Notes: generated by a model from the letters alone, not told the origin. Counted from the first letter of the stretch, positions 22,328-31,028 are shown. The stretch is DNA of 37,472 bases from Clostridia bacterium (GCA_017625615.1 JAGAKP010000047.1:1-37472), one strand, 5' to 3'. Translations and numbers: made by a program.

Positions 22328-23182
22328 ATGGCAAGCTTTTCAAACACCGCCACCCTTTCATACAGCGGCGGATGCGTTAATTCAAACACGGTTTTCGGAA
22401 CTGTAAAAGACGAGCTGACCGCCGTAAAGACCGCAGTAAACGAAAGCTATTCCGTTGGGGACAGAATGACGTATATTATCAGCCTCGTAAGCGCGGGCGG
22501 GTGCGGATTCAAGGATATTTCTCTTACGGATGATCTCGGCGCTTTTTATTCGGGGTCTGCAAGGGTAACTCCCCTTTCCTACAACGAGGGAACGGTGAAG
22601 TATTATGTTAACGGGACGCTTATGGATCCGCCTGCCGTTTTAAGAGGACAGAACCTTATGTTTACGGGTATATCCGTACCCCCGATGGGTAACGCAATAA
22701 TAATTTACGAAGCCACCGTAACTCAGCACGCACTCGACAGTGAGAGCGGTATGATAACCAACACGGTTACGGTGTGCGGGGACGGGATATCAAAGCGGAT
22801 AACGGCGTCCTCTACGGCGGAAATGAGTACGTCTCCCCTGCTTATGGTAAGCAAATCAATATGTCCTGCGGAGGTAAGCCCCAAGGGTAACGTGACATAC
22901 ACCTTTACTATACAGAATTCGGGCGCGGGAGAAGCGGCGGCAACGGACGGAGTGATACTGCGCGACACTTTTGAGCCGAGAATTAATATAACCTCCGTAA
23001 CCTTTAACGGCGCGCAGTGGTATTCGCCCGAAAGCTATAACTACAGCGCAATAACCGGCGAATTTTCAACGGTTTCGGGTAAGATGACCGTACCCGCCGC
23101 AACGCGGTACACCGATGCTGACGGCGGTGTGACGGTAACGCCCGGTGTGAGCACGCTGGTGATAAACGGTACTTTGCTATAG
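22328..23182 (+). CDS. DUF11-repeat protein without signal peptide
   Basis: A 284-residue protein with two beta-sandwich repeats of the DUF11 type: about 38-150 (SVGDRMTYIISLVSAGG ... LTDDLGAFYSG) and about 175-280 (PKGNVTYTFTIQNSGAG ... LRDTFEPRI). The N-terminus MASFSNTATLSYSGG is characteristic of a clostridial DUF11 group that lacks any signal peptide or anchor. DUF11 is usually a surface adhesin-type repeat, so a cytosolic start suggests either mother-cell synthesis for a spore layer or another export route. AAAGGAG lies 11 bases upstream of the start. A CATAAACTG sequence in the leader loosely resembles a sporulation-sigma -10, but the match is weak. It ends in TAG. Confidence 0.85.
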   Translation: MASFSNTATLSYSGGCVNSNTVFGTVKDELTAVKTAVNESYSVGDRMTYIISLVSAGGCGFKDISLTDDLGAFYSGSARVTPLSYNEGTVKYYVNGTLMDPPAVLRGQNLMFTGISVPPMGNAIIIYEATVTQHALDSESGMITNTVTVCGDGISKRITASSTAEMSTSPLLMVSKSICPAEVSPKGNVTYTFTIQNSGAGEAAATDGVILRDTFEPRINITSVTFNGAQWYSPESYNYSAITGEFSTVSGKMTVPAATRYTDADGGVTVTPGVSTLVINGTLL

Positions 23183-23186
23183 CGTA

Positions 23187-23221
23187 AAAATATCCCCACC
23201 TTGCAAGGCGGGGATATTTTA
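23187..23221. terminator. Bidirectional terminator between DUF11 and sigma genes
   Basis: Stem AAAATATCCCC/GGGGATATTTT with an internal CCTT/AAGG extension, between convergent stops at 23182 and 23236. Confidence 0.85.
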
Positions 23222-23235
23222 GGTATACGCTTTCC

Positions 23236-24855
23236 TTATTGGGGGAGAACGTCGGTGAACATAAGAAGGTTTGAGGTAACCCTTTCCTTATCCGTGAGCG
23301 GAGCAAAGGTGCCGTCGGAATAGAGAATATCCATTACCATAACGGCGACGGTATTGCCGATAAAGCCGCCTACCTCGTATGCGGTGATAAGGTCCTGCAT
23401 CTGGGGAGGATACTGTTTGCCGACCATCGCGGCGTACTCCAGCGCAAAGGAAACTATCTTCTCCTTGTAGCATTCCTCAAGAGGAGGGATCTTATCAAAT
23501 ACGTCGCTGTACTTGCCCTTCACGAGCATTATGTTAACTTTGCCGTCTTCGGTAATAAACTCTCTTTCTTTTAAGCGGGCAAACTTTTCTGCGTTTGCTT
23601 CGTTTTCGGTAAGAGTGCCGTTCAAAAGCTCGTATACGTATTCGTAATCTTCGGTGGTATTGTTTACCCAGCCGCCCTTGCGGGAGGAAAGATGGCTATC
23701 TATAGACCAGGAATACACTGCAGGATATTTATCCGACCAACGGGTCATATTGCCGCAAGACCAATATTTGCTCCAATCGGTTTTGGGTTTATAATCGGGA
23801 TCGGAGGGCTGTGAATTACAATTTACGTGAGCGGCAAAATTTCCGCCTGCAGTGGTTTTGATGAAATACTTACCGAGATCCTTACCGGTGTTGATATAGC
23901 ATTTGTTTGCAACCCCGTAAAATATTGCCGCCGCTTCAAAAAGCTGTCGGTTGCCCGTAGGAACGTAAAGTTCGGTAATATCCTTCACTGATTCTATTAT
24001 TTTGGGAGCATACTCCCTTGCAAGAGTCTGCGCGAGCTCTTGGCGGAGAAGTGTTTTTCTGTCCTCAAGCTCAAGTGAATAGGTGGTAGGATCAAACTGA
24101 ACGTAGGTAGTGTATTTTCCGTTGGGCTGCTTTATGAGGAATCCGTTTTCTTCGAGAAAAGCAACTTTGTCCTCGATGTATACGGGCGTTACGCCAAGCT
24201 CTTCGGCTATTTCATCTGTGCTTCTGGGTTCAAAATATACGCTGTATACTATATTGCAATTCAGCTTGTCGCTGAGATAATATTCGGGTCCGTCGTTTGA
24301 ACCGGGGTCGCCGTTGTGTCCGAAGGAAGTGGGGATATAGGGGGAAATGCCGAGAGTTCCTATTTTTCTTTCCATTGTAAAATTCTCCTTTAATTCGTTT
24401 CTGGCTTTGTTGAGATGCCATTTTACGGTACCCTCGGGAATGCCGAGAGTTGCTGATATATGGGAAACAGAATGGTTTTCGTAATAAAACAGATAAACTA
24501 TTTGTCTGCGGGTCTTGGTGAGAAAAGCCACCTCGCGGCGCAGACGGAAAAGATCTTCGTCCGGATCTTCGGGAAAGTAATCCTCGTAATACGGAAGGAT
24601 GACGTTATCTATGGAGACGCCCTCCTGCTTTTTCTTGCGGGACACGTACTTTGAATAGGTATAACTGCTTATACGCCAGATATATCCGTCGATATTGGCG
24701 ATATCCCCGGCTTTGAGTAAGGACAGGTATACCTCCTGCACGATATCCGAGCAAAGATCCTCTGCCTCATCAAAGGAAAAGGACTTCTTTACCGCAAAGC
24801 CGTAGATCTTTTGCAGGTATTGAGTGATTATTTCGTCTGCTTTTCGTTTATCCAT
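23236..24855 (-). CDS. ECF-type sigma-70 factor with long C-terminal extension
   Basis: The start at 24855 is fixed by GGAG 8 bases upstream, giving 539 residues. Sigma region 2 (about 1-75: YLQKIYGFAVKK, DIVQEVYLSLLK) and region 4 (about 110-165: LGIPEGTVKWHLNKARNELK) form a complete ECF sigma factor in the first third. A winged-helix-like segment (about 205-255: STDEIAEELGVTPVYIEDKVAFLEENGFL) follows. The last 280 residues are a helical and aromatic-rich region (WSKYWSCGNMTRWS) of no recognised family. Sigma factors of 180-200 residues are usual, so this one carries a built-in DNA- or ligand-binding and sensing part in place of a separate anti-sigma gene, which is not seen next to it. Confidence 0.83.
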   Translation of the reverse strand: MDKRKADEIITQYLQKIYGFAVKKSFSFDEAEDLCSDIVQEVYLSLLKAGDIANIDGYIWRISSYTYSKYVSRKKKQEGVSIDNVILPYYEDYFPEDPDEDLFRLRREVAFLTKTRRQIVYLFYYENHSVSHISATLGIPEGTVKWHLNKARNELKENFTMERKIGTLGISPYIPTSFGHNGDPGSNDGPEYYLSDKLNCNIVYSVYFEPRSTDEIAEELGVTPVYIEDKVAFLEENGFLIKQPNGKYTTYVQFDPTTYSLELEDRKTLLRQELAQTLAREYAPKIIESVKDITELYVPTGNRQLFEAAAIFYGVANKCYINTGKDLGKYFIKTTAGGNFAAHVNCNSQPSDPDYKPKTDWSKYWSCGNMTRWSDKYPAVYSWSIDSHLSSRKGGWVNNTTEDYEYVYELLNGTLTENEANAEKFARLKEREFITEDGKVNIMLVKGKYSDVFDKIPPLEECYKEKIVSFALEYAAMVGKQYPPQMQDLITAYEVGGFIGNTVAVMVMDILYSDGTFAPLTDKERVTSNLLMFTDVLPQ

Positions 24856-24939
24856 TTTATTAACTCCGACGCCGTTTGACCATATAGTGGAGAAGCTTTG
24901 CAAAAGGTTGGTGAATTTTACAAATATTTTTTTAAAAAT

Positions 24940-24969
24940 TTTTCCCACGGTCTTTTTTCCGTGGGAAAA
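24940..24969. terminator. Terminator after the M28 operon
   Basis: Stem TTTTCCCACGG/CCGTGGGAAAA (24940-24950 and 24959-24969), T-rich on both sides, upstream of the sigma gene start and downstream of the M28 peptidase 3' end. Confidence 0.75.
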
Positions 24970-24992
24970 TTATATTCGAGTGCTTTTTTTTA

Positions 24993-25127
24993 GGGTCCCC
25001 GAGATAGCGTTTTAACTCGCACGGCTTTGTCTGCCGCGGGCGGTTCGTGAACCTCACCCAAAGAAAACCTTGTTTTCTTTGGGACCCCGAAATCGCCCCT
25101 GCTCAACTTAAAACCTTTCTTGGGGTG
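24993..25127. repeat. Nested composite of three palindromic repeats
   Basis: The outer REP-like arms GGGTCCCCGAGATAGCGTTT (24993-25012) and AAAACCTTTCTTGGGGTG (25110-25127) are split by about 95 bases. Inside lies the GGGCGGTTCGTGAACC ... TCGCCCCTGC palindrome (25038-25102), itself split by a complete REP-like unit (25055-25090) with perfect arms CCCAAAGAAAAC/GTTTTCTTTGGG. The order implies successive insertions of one repeat into another. Confidence 0.75.
25055..25090. repeat. REP-like palindromic repeat, innermost copy
   Basis: CACCCAAAGAAAAC, CTT, GTTTTCTTTGGG, ACCCCGA. The same orientation and tail as the 5661 and 32661 copies, inserted in the centre of the second palindrome. Confidence 0.8.
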
Positions 25128-25128
25128 T

Positions 25129-26355
25129 TTATTTGGGAGCGCGTTTACGGGTGAGGTATATATCCAATTTATCCTTCATATTATCGGGAATCTTTTTGTC
25201 TACGGGACAGCGGCAGGCGTTTACCATACGGCACGCGAAGGAGGTGATAAAGTCTATATCACTTTCCATCTGCTCGCCCTTCATAACCGCCATAGTATCG
25301 TAGCTGTTGTGGATGGTGGCGGTATTGTTGGGGGCGATACGGGCAAAGGAGACTGCGGGCACGCCCTTATCCGCAAAGGGAGTGGAATCGCTGGAGTACA
25401 CGTCCTGACGGGTGGCAATACCGAAGCCGTATTCGGATGCGTAGTAGTTTATATAATGCACCAACGCTTCCTCGGCGGTACAGCAGGCGATGAATTTACC
25501 CATAATACAGCCGATCATATCGAGGTTTATGTTGAGAACAGTCTTTTCAAGCTCTGCTTCGTGGGCGTTTACGTACGCCTTGGAGCCGAGAAGTCCTCTT
25601 TCCTCACTGCCGCACCAGATAAAGCGGAGGCTGTATCTGTGGAGATTTGAAAGGAAATATTCGGCAATTGCCAAAAGTCCGATACTGCCCGACATATTAT
25701 CGTAGGCACCTTGGGAAAGAGAGGTGGAATCGTAATGAGCGGTGAACACCACGTATTCGTCGGTATCGCCCTTGATATCGGCAATTACGTTGCGGGACAT
25801 ACCCTTGTATTCATCCTGAGAAACCACTATCTTTGCTGTCTTTACATTGCCGTTTATGATTTCGATGGCGTCCTTGGCGTTGATATTTACGCCGAGTATC
25901 TTTTCGCCCTTGCTTACGTGGGGGCGAAGCTCGCGGCGGTCGATATCTCTGTCGGCATAGTTTGCGTTGCCGTCGTAGGTGATAAAGCCCACTGCGCCCG
26001 CTTCAAGGATATCGCGGTACATCCAGTAGCCGAGGTAGCCGTCGATCATAACTATTTTGCCCTTGCAGAGAGAAAGGGAGTATTTATCGGTATTGGTAAG
26101 GTAATAGAGGGGTGCTTCGACCTCGCCGCTTCCGCAAAGCAGGTATCCCTTGCAGGTTATCTCCTTGCCGTCGGCATAAAGATGAGCCTCCTTTACGTCT
26201 GCCAGCTCCACCTCAAATTCTTCGATATAAGCGTTCAGCCCGATTTTTTCACAGCAGGACTGTATGTATTGGGCGCATTTGAGCTCCTCCGCGCTTCCGC
26301 CGGTGCGGATATATGCGGTGTCTTCAAATATTTTCATTATTTCACGTTTGTTCAT
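25129..26355 (-). CDS. M28 family metallopeptidase with PA-type insert
   Basis: A 408-residue zinc aminopeptidase of the M28 family. Ligands and catalytic residues are visible: H207 and D209 (AHYDS), D219 (GAYDNMSG), E251/E252 (GSEERGLLGS), D279 (NLDMIG) and H349 (IHNSYD). Residues about 55-185 form a PA-like domain inserted before the catalytic core. No signal peptide is visible, so it is likely cytosolic. It is the last gene of a four-gene minus-strand operon (38 bases after the membrane-protein gene). Substrates are probably short peptides or N-terminal residues; the precise activity is not deducible. Confidence 0.92.
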   Translation of the reverse strand: MNKREIMKIFEDTAYIRTGGSAEELKCAQYIQSCCEKIGLNAYIEEFEVELADVKEAHLYADGKEITCKGYLLCGSGEVEAPLYYLTNTDKYSLSLCKGKIVMIDGYLGYWMYRDILEAGAVGFITYDGNANYADRDIDRRELRPHVSKGEKILGVNINAKDAIEIINGNVKTAKIVVSQDEYKGMSRNVIADIKGDTDEYVVFTAHYDSTSLSQGAYDNMSGSIGLLAIAEYFLSNLHRYSLRFIWCGSEERGLLGSKAYVNAHEAELEKTVLNINLDMIGCIMGKFIACCTAEEALVHYINYYASEYGFGIATRQDVYSSDSTPFADKGVPAVSFARIAPNNTATIHNSYDTMAVMKGEQMESDIDFITSFACRMVNACRCPVDKKIPDNMKDKLDIYLTRKRAPK

Positions 26356-26393
26356 AAAAAATACTCCTTGGTTTTACGTATATATGTTGTGTG

Positions 26394-27359
26394 CTACATC
26401 AAAAACGCGTTTTCTTTATACGTTCTTAACGAAATGAATTGCCATAGCTGAAGGGCTGCCGTAAAGGTGATTATAATTACGTTGCCGTAAAAGGGCAGGC
26501 TGTTTTCGGGGAGCAAGGTGCTGATAAAGCAGGACAGAGCAACGCCCGCAACCGCCAAAAGAGAGGATAATATGATCTTCGTTCGGGTTTTGTTAAAAAA
26601 GCTCGTAACGCTTCTTGCCAAGGGATAAACGGAAAAGCCCGTTATTATCATAAGGCAGTAGGGCAGGCTATGGGCAAGGAAGCCCTCTCCGTAGGTAAGC
26701 ACGAACGATGAGAAAAGCATTACGGAGACCAACCGTAAAAATCCGTGGGCAAAAAGGTGTTTGGTGTTCGAATTGGCTTTTTTTACAGAAATGAAAAATC
26801 TGAAAGCAAACGCGATGCACGCAAGAGCCGTAACGGCAATGGGAAAATAATTTTCCTTGATATTTTCAAACATTCCACCGACTACGTCCAAAAAGAAGCC
26901 CAATCCGCACACGCCGTAAAAGGCGTTGGTATCAAATATCCGTCCTCCCGTTGCCGCTATAAGCACGGTGGCGCAGGTGATACAGATCAAAAGAAGGAAG
27001 GAGGGCATACTTCTTGAATAAGAGGCAACCGTCCACGGCGCGCTGAGGCAGGCGTAGCTTATAATGGCGGCTGTAACGAATACCTTTTTGTTGATATCTT
27101 TGTTCTTAAGGTGTAAGTATAACGCCAGCAGATACAAAAGAGCAAGCACAAGTAACGCGCAATAACATATAGCGAGATACTCGTCTGCTACTTGTCTTAA
27201 CAAAAAAGAGCTTAATTCGGACACCCAATCCTCTTCGGTGATGAGGAAGTCGGGAGTTATTATCAGCACGCCGTATAATCCCAGAAAGAAGCAAGCGGAA
27301 ACGTGCAAAAGGAGAAACAAGGTGTTACGCAAAGCCTTCGATACTTTTTGTGACTTCAT
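26394..27359 (-). CDS. Polytopic membrane protein of unknown function
   Basis: A 321-residue integral membrane protein with about nine hydrophobic segments. Charged residues are mostly in short loops (for example KNKDINKK, KKANSNTKH and NKTRTK), and there is no signal peptide or conserved catalytic motif. AAAGGAG lies 8 bases before the ATG. It is third in the operon, between the two-pass protein (30 bases upstream) and the M28 peptidase (38 bases downstream). It could be a transporter or scaffold for the peptidase and ceramidase-like enzyme; nothing in the sequence decides. Confidence 0.78.
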   Translation of the reverse strand: MKSQKVSKALRNTLFLLLHVSACFFLGLYGVLIITPDFLITEEDWVSELSSFLLRQVADEYLAICYCALLVLALLYLLALYLHLKNKDINKKVFVTAAIISYACLSAPWTVASYSRSMPSFLLLICITCATVLIAATGGRIFDTNAFYGVCGLGFFLDVVGGMFENIKENYFPIAVTALACIAFAFRFFISVKKANSNTKHLFAHGFLRLVSVMLFSSFVLTYGEGFLAHSLPYCLMIITGFSVYPLARSVTSFFNKTRTKIILSSLLAVAGVALSCFISTLLPENSLPFYGNVIIITFTAALQLWQFISLRTYKENAFLM

Positions 27360-27389
27360 AAAGATTACTCCTTTTAATTATTTTTTATC

Positions 27390-27857
27390 TTATTTACCTG
27401 TAAGCTCATATAAAAACTCACTTATAAATCTTTTGGCGTTTAATATAAGTCCGACACGCAAAAGCAAACATTCAAACAGCACTATGCCTGCGATAACTGC
27501 CAGCCCCTCGTTAAAGGTTCCGCTTTGCACGGAAGCGATGATGCCAACAATTCCGAGAACGGCAGCAAATAACGCAAAAAGCACGGAAAATGTACGCACG
27601 AAGGGCGTAAGGATAAACTCGAAATTCACTTTTATCTCCCTTTCGCGTTTATCTACCGTTGCGTTAACGGAGGGAATCAGAGCATTTCCCGCAAGAAACG
27701 AATCCGCTTTGGGGATAAATGCAAATTTATCGTTAACGCTTACGTTGTGATATGAGTGATTTCCCACTTCTATCTTGAGCTTACGTATAGAGGCAAAAAT
27801 ATCGTCGAACTCGTTTTTCAGGCTTATTTGCTTCTTATATGTAAAAATGCTTGCCAT
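27390..27857 (-). CDS. Hypothetical two-pass membrane protein
   Basis: A 155-residue protein: an N-terminal soluble part (about 1-78, KKQISLKNEFDDIFASIRKLKIEVG then a strand-rich region) and two hydrophobic helices (about 82-110 and 120-140). The N-terminal part resembles a small lipid- or membrane-associated domain, but no family is recognised. It starts one base after the stop of the ceramidase-like gene, which indicates translational coupling and probably a joint function with that enzyme. Confidence 0.72.
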   Translation of the reverse strand: MASIFTYKKQISLKNEFDDIFASIRKLKIEVGNHSYHNVSVNDKFAFIPKADSFLAGNALIPSVNATVDKREREIKVNFEFILTPFVRTFSVLFALFAAVLGIVGIIASVQSGTFNEGLAVIAGIVLFECLLLRVGLILNAKRFISEFLYELTGK

Positions 27858-27858
27858 A

Positions 27859-29310
27859 TTATTCCTCCAAAAATTTGCGTATTAAGGGTACGAGCTGCTT
27901 TTGCATTGACGGAACGGTATCGCGGGTGGTCCAGCTGCACCAATAGGTATAGCCGCCAAGGGTAAGTGAGCGGGGGGTGGCGACGTAGCTGTAATATCCG
28001 TTACACTGATCCAGGGGAACGGTCTTTGATCCCGTAAAGGTGGAGCGGAGCCAAGTGGTCATCTCAACGAGGCTTTCGCCCGGAACGCCGACGAAGAGAT
28101 ATTCGCCGAAGCGGACGCAGGGAATATCTATATCCACTTCCCTTTTTTTGAGAACCTCATCGTCAAAGCCGCATATATCGAAGACCATGGGACCGTTGTA
28201 AATGGCTTTGTAATAATCGTCGACGGTGCGCTTTACCTCTGCTGGAGTTTTTGCGGGATCGACCTTGGCGGTATCAAAGGCTTGCTTTGCCGCTTCTATC
28301 TTTCCCCACTGACCGTTGCGGGCATCGTCGTTGGCAACGGGCATATCGTCACGCATGGGGACGGTGACCTTAAAGGTTTCGGTGCGCAGAAGGTCGGATT
28401 GCTTGAGGGGGCGCTTGTTAAGCGCGAAATCTGCGGAAAGCTTGCCCGCAAACCACAGACCGAGGCGCTTACACTCCGCATCGCTGGAAATAAAATCGTC
28501 GATGCCGTCGTAGCCCTTTTTGGCGGTAAGGTCTGCGCAGGGGCCGTTCATATAAATTGAAGTGCCGCCGAAATCAGATTCCAGCTTTTGGGAAAGATAA
28601 CCGGGCCAATCGTAATCGTAGCGGTACATCTGCGCCTTGCCCTCTACCGGGCGAAGCTCAAAGAGGACGGCAACGTCGGGATGGGCGGCAAAGCGGGATA
28701 CGGTGCCGAGCACCTTTCCGCTTTCGTCCTTAAAAAGGAACATATATGCAAAGGGATCGTTATAATTATCGAAATAAAGGGGCTTTTCGAGGGTTTTGAG
28801 GTTGGGGCGGTAATCACGTAGGAGCATTATGCTTTCGTCCTTGGTGCAGGGCTTTCCCTCTTCGTCAAAGCCCATACCCGTCCAGACCGTTACGCCTCCC
28901 AAGCCTTCAACGTACTGCTCGCGGTTGAAGGAGCAATCGGTGCCGAAATAGGATTCGCACACCTCGCAAGTGAAGGGGACGGCAGAGGACTTCATTTTAT
29001 TAACTTCATCTGCCACGCGGGAGATGATATTCTCAAGTCCGTCGTGGATAGTCTTCCCTCCGGGGGCGGCGTGAAGCTGAAGCTCGTGGAAAATTATGCT
29101 TTTTTCGGGAATACCGCAGCTTTCGGAAATAGCTTTACGGAAAATGCGGGTATCTGAAGCCCAAGCGGAGGCGGTATCGAAAACGCAAAAGAGCACTTGC
29201 TCTTCCCCGCTGCGGATATACAAAAGACGGCAGTAAAGGTCGGTATGGAAATCCCACGCGGGAGTGAAGGTGCCCCGAAGGGATACCTTGGAAAAGCTGC
29301 ATTGCGGCAT
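27859..29310 (-). CDS. Neutral/alkaline ceramidase-like family protein
   Basis: A 483-residue soluble protein without signal peptide. It resembles the neutral/alkaline ceramidase (and N-acyl hydrolase) group in overall layout: an opening FSKVSLRGTFTPAW strand, an internal RFAAHPDVAVLF with His as a metal-type ligand, NGPCADLTAK (position of the family NGxxGDxxP), and the C-terminal VGVPGESLVEMTTWLRSTF and NGYYSYVATPRSLTLGGYTYW segments. The family active-site Ser and zinc ligands cannot be assigned with certainty, so amidase activity on N-acyl lipids is a hypothesis. It is the first gene of a four-gene operon with a near-consensus promoter and AAGGAGG upstream. Confidence 0.75.
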   Translation of the reverse strand: MPQCSFSKVSLRGTFTPAWDFHTDLYCRLLYIRSGEEQVLFCVFDTASAWASDTRIFRKAISESCGIPEKSIIFHELQLHAAPGGKTIHDGLENIISRVADEVNKMKSSAVPFTCEVCESYFGTDCSFNREQYVEGLGGVTVWTGMGFDEEGKPCTKDESIMLLRDYRPNLKTLEKPLYFDNYNDPFAYMFLFKDESGKVLGTVSRFAAHPDVAVLFELRPVEGKAQMYRYDYDWPGYLSQKLESDFGGTSIYMNGPCADLTAKKGYDGIDDFISSDAECKRLGLWFAGKLSADFALNKRPLKQSDLLRTETFKVTVPMRDDMPVANDDARNGQWGKIEAAKQAFDTAKVDPAKTPAEVKRTVDDYYKAIYNGPMVFDICGFDDEVLKKREVDIDIPCVRFGEYLFVGVPGESLVEMTTWLRSTFTGSKTVPLDQCNGYYSYVATPRSLTLGGYTYWCSWTTRDTVPSMQKQLVPLIRKFLEE

Positions 29311-29341
29311 AAAAGATTACCTCCTTTTCGTATACGGAATT

Positions 29342-29370
29342 ATTGTAACACAACGCGGGGGTATTTTCAA
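29342..29370 (-). promoter_or_regulatory. Sigma-A promoter of the ceramidase-like operon
   Basis: Minus strand TTGAAA (29370-29365), 17-base spacer, TACAAT (29347-29342). Confidence 0.7.
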
Positions 29371-29422
29371 CGTGTTTTTACAAAAATCACCCGCCGCGTG
29401 ATTAAATATCCGTGACGGTTGC

Positions 29423-29451
29423 TTGATTAAACCGATGATATCTGTTATACT
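29423..29451 (+). promoter_or_regulatory. Sigma-A promoter of the XRE regulator
   Basis: TTGATT (29423-29428), 17 bases, TATACT (29446-29451), 37 bases before the ATG. It is divergent from the ceramidase-like operon promoter, so the XRE protein may control both. Confidence 0.65.
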
Positions 29452-29487
29452 TATTTTAAAACACAGTATCGGGAGGACTTTGCCAAT

Positions 29488-31008
29488 ATGGAACTTAATC
29501 TGTCCGAAAACATACGGGAAATGCGAAAGGCCCGCGGTATAACGCAGACCGAGCTTGCACAAAGCCTTTCGGTAACGCCCCAATCCGTAAGCCGTTGGGA
29601 AACGGGACAGGCTTACCCCGACGTGGTACTGCTTCCCCGAATTGCAAAGTATTTTGACGTGACGCTGGACGAATTGATGCTGGGGCTGGAATCCTCGCTG
29701 ACCATATACAGAAAGGAATTTGCCGAAGCATCCAAGGCGGTACACAGCGAAAACACACTTGAAAACCGCAAGCGGGTATGCGATATTCTTGAGGTGCTTA
29801 CGAGAGAAAAGCCAAGAGAATATATGGTTTTGTATTTTACCAATCTTCTGGTGATGAAAAACGAATACGACAACGTATCCGAAAGCAGACTTGACGACCT
29901 GCGCGAGCAGCTTTGCGAAATGCTAAATCAGCTTCCCGTCGGGGTGAGATGCGTTTCGCTGGTAAATATTATCCGCAACGAGGACGAGGATAAGCTTGAT
30001 ATCTGGAAGAGCTTTTGCTCCGAGGGATACGCTTTTACCACCTGGGACGATTATCTGCTTCAGCGGTACGCCTGGAACGAGGACACGGAAAAATGGAGCA
30101 GAGTAAGACAAAACGCCACGTACCAGCTTGTTTCAAAGCTGATAAACCTCCTTTCCGAGGAAAGCCGCGGAGCTTGCGGAAATATGCAAAGCTGTTTCTT
30201 GCCGAACCCCTCTGAATACTACAGATCGTGCCTTCAGGTTATCAACGCTTTTTCAAAAAGCGAAAACGATCTGCTGCTTCCTTTGCGGATACAGATAGAA
30301 TTCGGACTTGCAAGAGCTTTGTTTATGGAAGGAGAAAAGGAAGAAGGGTTTTCCTGCCTTGAAAGGACGCAAAAATACATTGAATCCCTTTGGAAAGCAA
30401 GAGAAGGCGCGCCTCTTTTGGGAAGCTCACCCTTTATGGACACCTTATCCTGCGAGGTGCACGATGACGAGGCGGTCATCTGCATGCTGAACGTATGGAA
30501 ATACGATTCCTGCCTTGAATTTGACGCGGTGAGAGATGACCCGAGGTTTATAAAGTTTTTCGATTACGTGAACGGTCTGTTCCCCAACACGAGAGGATTC
30601 GTAACGGTGAAGGACGGAAAGGATATCCCCTACGACGAATCCGAGTTTGCTCGTCTCGTGGATATTGCCAACGGGGAGCTTGAAAAGAAAAACGGAACCT
30701 ATATGACTCAGGCGGTGGTGTTCAGGACCGCAAAGGGAAGCATATACAAAACGGTGATATCCGACACGCAGGCAGACGTCGAATCCGACCTGCTTTTGAA
30801 GGAAATGCGCCAAAGCGGCGACACGCACATTGAAAGCGTGGTATGCTGTTGGGAGGGCGGCTGTGTGGACATGCCCTCCTACGAATTGAGGCAAAAGCTT
30901 ATTTCCCTTGACCGCAGAAACAAGGATGCGGCAGTGCTTTTGCAGGGGCTTGACAGATATATTGTCAAGGAGCTTGAAAAGCTGCTTCCGCCAAAAAACA
31001 AAAGTTAA
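29488..31008 (+). CDS. XRE-family regulator with large C-terminal region
   Basis: A 506-residue protein. The N-terminus is a Cro/C1 helix-turn-helix (about 5-65: MRKARGITQTELAQSLSVTPQSVSRWETGQAYPDV). The next 250 residues are helical (about 70-330) with TPR-like periodicity. The C-terminal part (about 390-506: AVVFRTAKGSIYKTVISDTQADVESDLL, VVCCWEGGCVDMPSY) is a compact alpha/beta domain I cannot name; it has two conserved-looking Cys and a DMPSY motif reminiscent of small deaminase- or nuclease-like folds, but this is speculative. GGGAGG lies upstream of the ATG. It sits divergently next to the ceramidase-like operon. Confidence 0.82.
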   Translation: MELNLSENIREMRKARGITQTELAQSLSVTPQSVSRWETGQAYPDVVLLPRIAKYFDVTLDELMLGLESSLTIYRKEFAEASKAVHSENTLENRKRVCDILEVLTREKPREYMVLYFTNLLVMKNEYDNVSESRLDDLREQLCEMLNQLPVGVRCVSLVNIIRNEDEDKLDIWKSFCSEGYAFTTWDDYLLQRYAWNEDTEKWSRVRQNATYQLVSKLINLLSEESRGACGNMQSCFLPNPSEYYRSCLQVINAFSKSENDLLLPLRIQIEFGLARALFMEGEKEEGFSCLERTQKYIESLWKAREGAPLLGSSPFMDTLSCEVHDDEAVICMLNVWKYDSCLEFDAVRDDPRFIKFFDYVNGLFPNTRGFVTVKDGKDIPYDESEFARLVDIANGELEKKNGTYMTQAVVFRTAKGSIYKTVISDTQADVESDLLLKEMRQSGDTHIESVVCCWEGGCVDMPSYELRQKLISLDRRNKDAAVLLQGLDRYIVKELEKLLPPKNKS

Positions 31009-31028
31009 TAAATTTACGCAATATCCTA

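Noticed and set aside
27859..29310. Firm annotation as neutral ceramidase
   Set aside because: Overall layout is similar, but I could not place the active-site Ser and all zinc ligands, and there is no signal peptide, so only a family-like call is given.
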